Below, in pieces: positions 62,266 to 64,000 of a DNA stretch of 64,000 nt. This DNA is from F22 sp963678855 (GTDB lineage Bacteria; Bacteroidota; Bacteroidia; Bacteroidales; Bacteroidaceae), in the NCBI GenBank assembly GCA_963678855.1, contig OY787448.1:2108001-2172000 (forward strand), given 5' to 3'. Both the position numbers and the translations under genes were made by a program. Position 1 is the stretch's first letter; each line of letters opens with the position of its first letter. The notes under the pieces were generated by a model. It made no database searches. It was not told the DNA's origin and worked only from the letters and a program-made list of their open reading frames with translations.

Positions 62266-63519
62266 ATGAATATGCAATTGAAATCATCTCAAAAGATCTC
62301 AAACATGTCTTATAACCAGCCTTTAATTGGTCAGTTCAATGATGTGTTCCCTCCCATTATGGATGGGGTAGCTGTCTGTGTACACAACTATGCTCACTGG
62401 CTGCACGAATTGATGGGTGCTGTTAAGGTTATCACGCCACAGGCACCAGGACATATTTATCAGGAGGAGTATGAGATACTTCCGTATGCATCTTTGCCTA
62501 TCCCTGGACGTGAACCGTATCGTTTAGGCTTGCCAAACTTTACAAATGGATATCGTAGACGACTTTTACAGCACGATTTTGGGTTGGTGCATGCTCATTG
62601 TCCTTTCTCTTCAGGAGAACTTGCACTAGAAGTCTCTCGTCGTCAGGGTGTACCATTGGTAGCTACATTTCATTCAAAGTATAAAGACGATTTTGAAGCA
62701 AGCATTCCCGAATGGCTGCGACCATTAGGTATTAAAGATGCATTGATTGATAAAATGTTGAAAAAAGTAGTTGACTACTACGAGTCGGTTGATGAAGTGT
62801 GGGTGGCACAACCAGCTGTAGCTGATGTGTTAAGAGATTATGGCTACAAAGGGCCTATTGAGGTTGTGCCTCATGGGAATGATTTTGCTATTGATGAGGC
62901 TGACTATTCTGCTTATCGAAGCAAGGCACGCGCAGATTTACATATTGCTGAAGATGAGCGTGTGCTTTTGTACGTAGGACAGCATATCAATCAGAAGAAC
63001 TTACCGTTTCTTGTACAATCATTGCGATGCGTTCAAGGCAACTATAAGATGTTTTTTATTGGACGGGGTGACGCTGAGCAGGCGCTTAAAGAAGCAGTTT
63101 CCACATATCAGTTGCAAGATAAAGTGATTTTTGTGGGACCAGTGTACGAACGTGAAGTGTTGAAGCAATACTATGCAGCAGCCGATCTTTTTCTATTCCC
63201 ATCAAAGTATGACACATTAGGTCTAGTGATATATGAGGCAGCCGCTTTGCATACACCTTCTTTATTGCTTCAAGGATCGACATCTTCACATTTAGTCCAA
63301 GAGAATATTGATGGATTTTTGGCACCTGAAGATGAAGAAGCTTTTGCCAACTGTATCAATACAATACTTAGCAATCCAATACAATTAAGTGAAGTGGGAT
63401 TATCTGCATCACGAAGTATGGCTCATTCTTGGCGAGAAGTTGTAGAAGAGGTCATAGATAGATACAATGCTTTAATTTATAGACAATGCAAAACAGCTCA
63501 ACAGATAACAAGGAGATAG
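62266..63519 (+). CDS. Glycosyltransferase family 4 (lipid-directed, GT-B fold)
   Basis: 417 residues. GT4 features are IGQFNDVFPPIMDGVAVCVHN near the N-terminus, HAHCPFSSGELALEVSRRQGVPLVATFHS, PIEVVPHGNDF, LLYVGQHINQKNL and the EX7E motif region PSKYDTLGLVIYEAAAL. It resembles glycolipid mannosyl/glucosyltransferases of the PimB/MgtA kind. The next gene, a UPF0104 membrane protein, starts inside its last 34 nt, so the two are coupled. Confidence 0.9.
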   Translation: MNMQLKSSQKISNMSYNQPLIGQFNDVFPPIMDGVAVCVHNYAHWLHELMGAVKVITPQAPGHIYQEEYEILPYASLPIPGREPYRLGLPNFTNGYRRRLLQHDFGLVHAHCPFSSGELALEVSRRQGVPLVATFHSKYKDDFEASIPEWLRPLGIKDALIDKMLKKVVDYYESVDEVWVAQPAVADVLRDYGYKGPIEVVPHGNDFAIDEADYSAYRSKARADLHIAEDERVLLYVGQHINQKNLPFLVQSLRCVQGNYKMFFIGRGDAEQALKEAVSTYQLQDKVIFVGPVYEREVLKQYYAAADLFLFPSKYDTLGLVIYEAAALHTPSLLLQGSTSSHLVQENIDGFLAPEDEEAFANCINTILSNPIQLSEVGLSASRSMAHSWREVVEEVIDRYNALIYRQCKTAQQITRR

Positions 63520-64000
63520 AGACATCGGGTAAGATCGTTCATGGCACCACTAAAGGTATAAATGAGTTTAAAGTATGGCGATTGATGATTCCAATCGTTA
63601 TAGGACTTGGAGCTACAGTGTGGATGTTTTACCACGAGTTTGCTAGCCAAAAGGATTTTCATTTTGAAATGTCTTGGTGGGTAGCTCTATCGGCTGTGGT
63701 GGGACTTCTGTGTATGGCCATTCGTGATTTAGCCAATGTACATCGTTTTCGCATGTTGACGCGGCCAGAGAATCTGTCTTGGCAACAAGCATTTAGAATC
63801 AATCTTCTTACAGAGTTTTCTAGTGCCATTACACCATCGGCGGTGGGAGGATCAAGTCTAGTCGTAGCTTTTTTTAAGGGAGAAGGCATTAGCTTAGGTC
63901 GTAGTACTGCTGTGATGATGTCTGGACTTTTTCTTGATCAGCTATTCTTCGTGCTCACTTGCCCATTGATGTTGTATTGTTTTCCTCCCGAGGAGCTATG
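63486..64000 (+). CDS. UPF0104 / lysylphosphatidylglycerol synthase-like transmembrane protein (partial)
   Basis: N-terminal 171 residues; the frame is open at the window end. It starts at ATG 63486, overlapping the preceding stop by 34 nt. After a short polar start come membrane segments MIPIVIGLGATVWMFY, WWVALSAVVGLLCMAI, and the conserved LTEFSSAITPSAVGGSSLVVAFFKGEGISLGRSTAVMM of the UPF0104/YbhN family, then LFFVLTCPLMLYCF. Members flip or modify lipids; the pairing with a GT4 suggests glycolipid work. Confidence 0.87.
   Translation, partial: MQNSSTDNKEIETSGKIVHGTTKGINEFKVWRLMIPIVIGLGATVWMFYHEFASQKDFHFEMSWWVALSAVVGLLCMAIRDLANVHRFRMLTRPENLSWQQAFRINLLTEFSSAITPSAVGGSSLVVAFFKGEGISLGRSTAVMMSGLFLDQLFFVLTCPLMLYCFPPEEL

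Overview
The window looks like chromosomal DNA of a Bacteroidales bacterium. The evidence is a 16S/23S/5S operon with a Bacteroidetes-type 16S 3' end and tRNA-Ile/tRNA-Ala spacer, many promoters of the TTG-N19/20-TAnnTTTG form used by the Bacteroidetes primary sigma factor, almost no Shine-Dalgarno sequences, and family-specific proteins (fimbrillins, DUF3575, DUF5606, UpxY-type NusG, an ExbB-membrane protein-ExbD-ExbD operon). I do not assign a genus.

Layout. 0-7 kb: partial cmk (-), tonB, a polyprenyl synthetase / unknown / TatD cluster, tRNA-Ser(GGA), and the proton-channel operon exbB-membrane protein-exbD-exbD. 6.9-7.7 kb: a heavily deleted IS1182-like transposase. 7.8-18.4 kb: housekeeping and accessory enzymes (C_GCAxxG_C_C protein, nitrilase, PlsC-like acyltransferase, a mannonate dehydratase + SDR glucuronate pair, a YgiQ-type radical SAM enzyme with two small unknown genes, a DMT transporter, DUF5606, an orphan UpxY/NusG paralog, a family 2 glycosyltransferase). 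18.4-28.4 kb: one long minus-strand operon of eight envelope genes resembling a type V (fimbrillin) pilus locus: two DUF3575 proteins, a DUF5119-like lipoprotein, three fimbrillin-like lipoproteins with a shared Thr-Arg-Gly/Ala site, a large OmpA-like protein and a beta-barrel.

29-34.6 kb: a complete rRNA operon with two tandem promoters and boxA-like signals. 34.6-36.1 kb: a cluster of 22-bp repeats with palindromic cores, a possible 58-codon gene and a Spy-like secreted protein. 36-42.7 kb: MsbA-type ABC exporter, pheS, nth, pgk and two unknown genes. 42.8-51.1 kb: two paralogous outer-membrane proteins behind a cation/proton antiporter, a long KamA-type radical SAM protein, a fimbrillin fused to a FISUMP-like domain, a candidate 6S-like RNA between strong terminators, an OmpH/Skp lipoprotein and a small membrane protein. 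51.1-53.6 kb: pepD and a secreted endonuclease/exonuclease/phosphatase. 53.6-59.3 kb: the histidine operon, preceded by a readable His-rich leader peptide and attenuator, ordered hisG-glycosyltransferase-hisD-hisC-hisB. 59.3-64 kb: serS, a lone trpB (-), a family 4 glycosyltransferase and the start of a UPF0104/LPG-synthase-like membrane protein.

The most interesting items are the fimbrillin locus with its unlinked FISUMP-bearing relative, the his leader attenuator and the glycosyltransferase inside that operon, the rod-like RNA near 50 kb, the 22-bp repeat structure near 34.8 kb, and the unlisted small gene beside it. All identifications come from reading motifs and layout; no database search was run.
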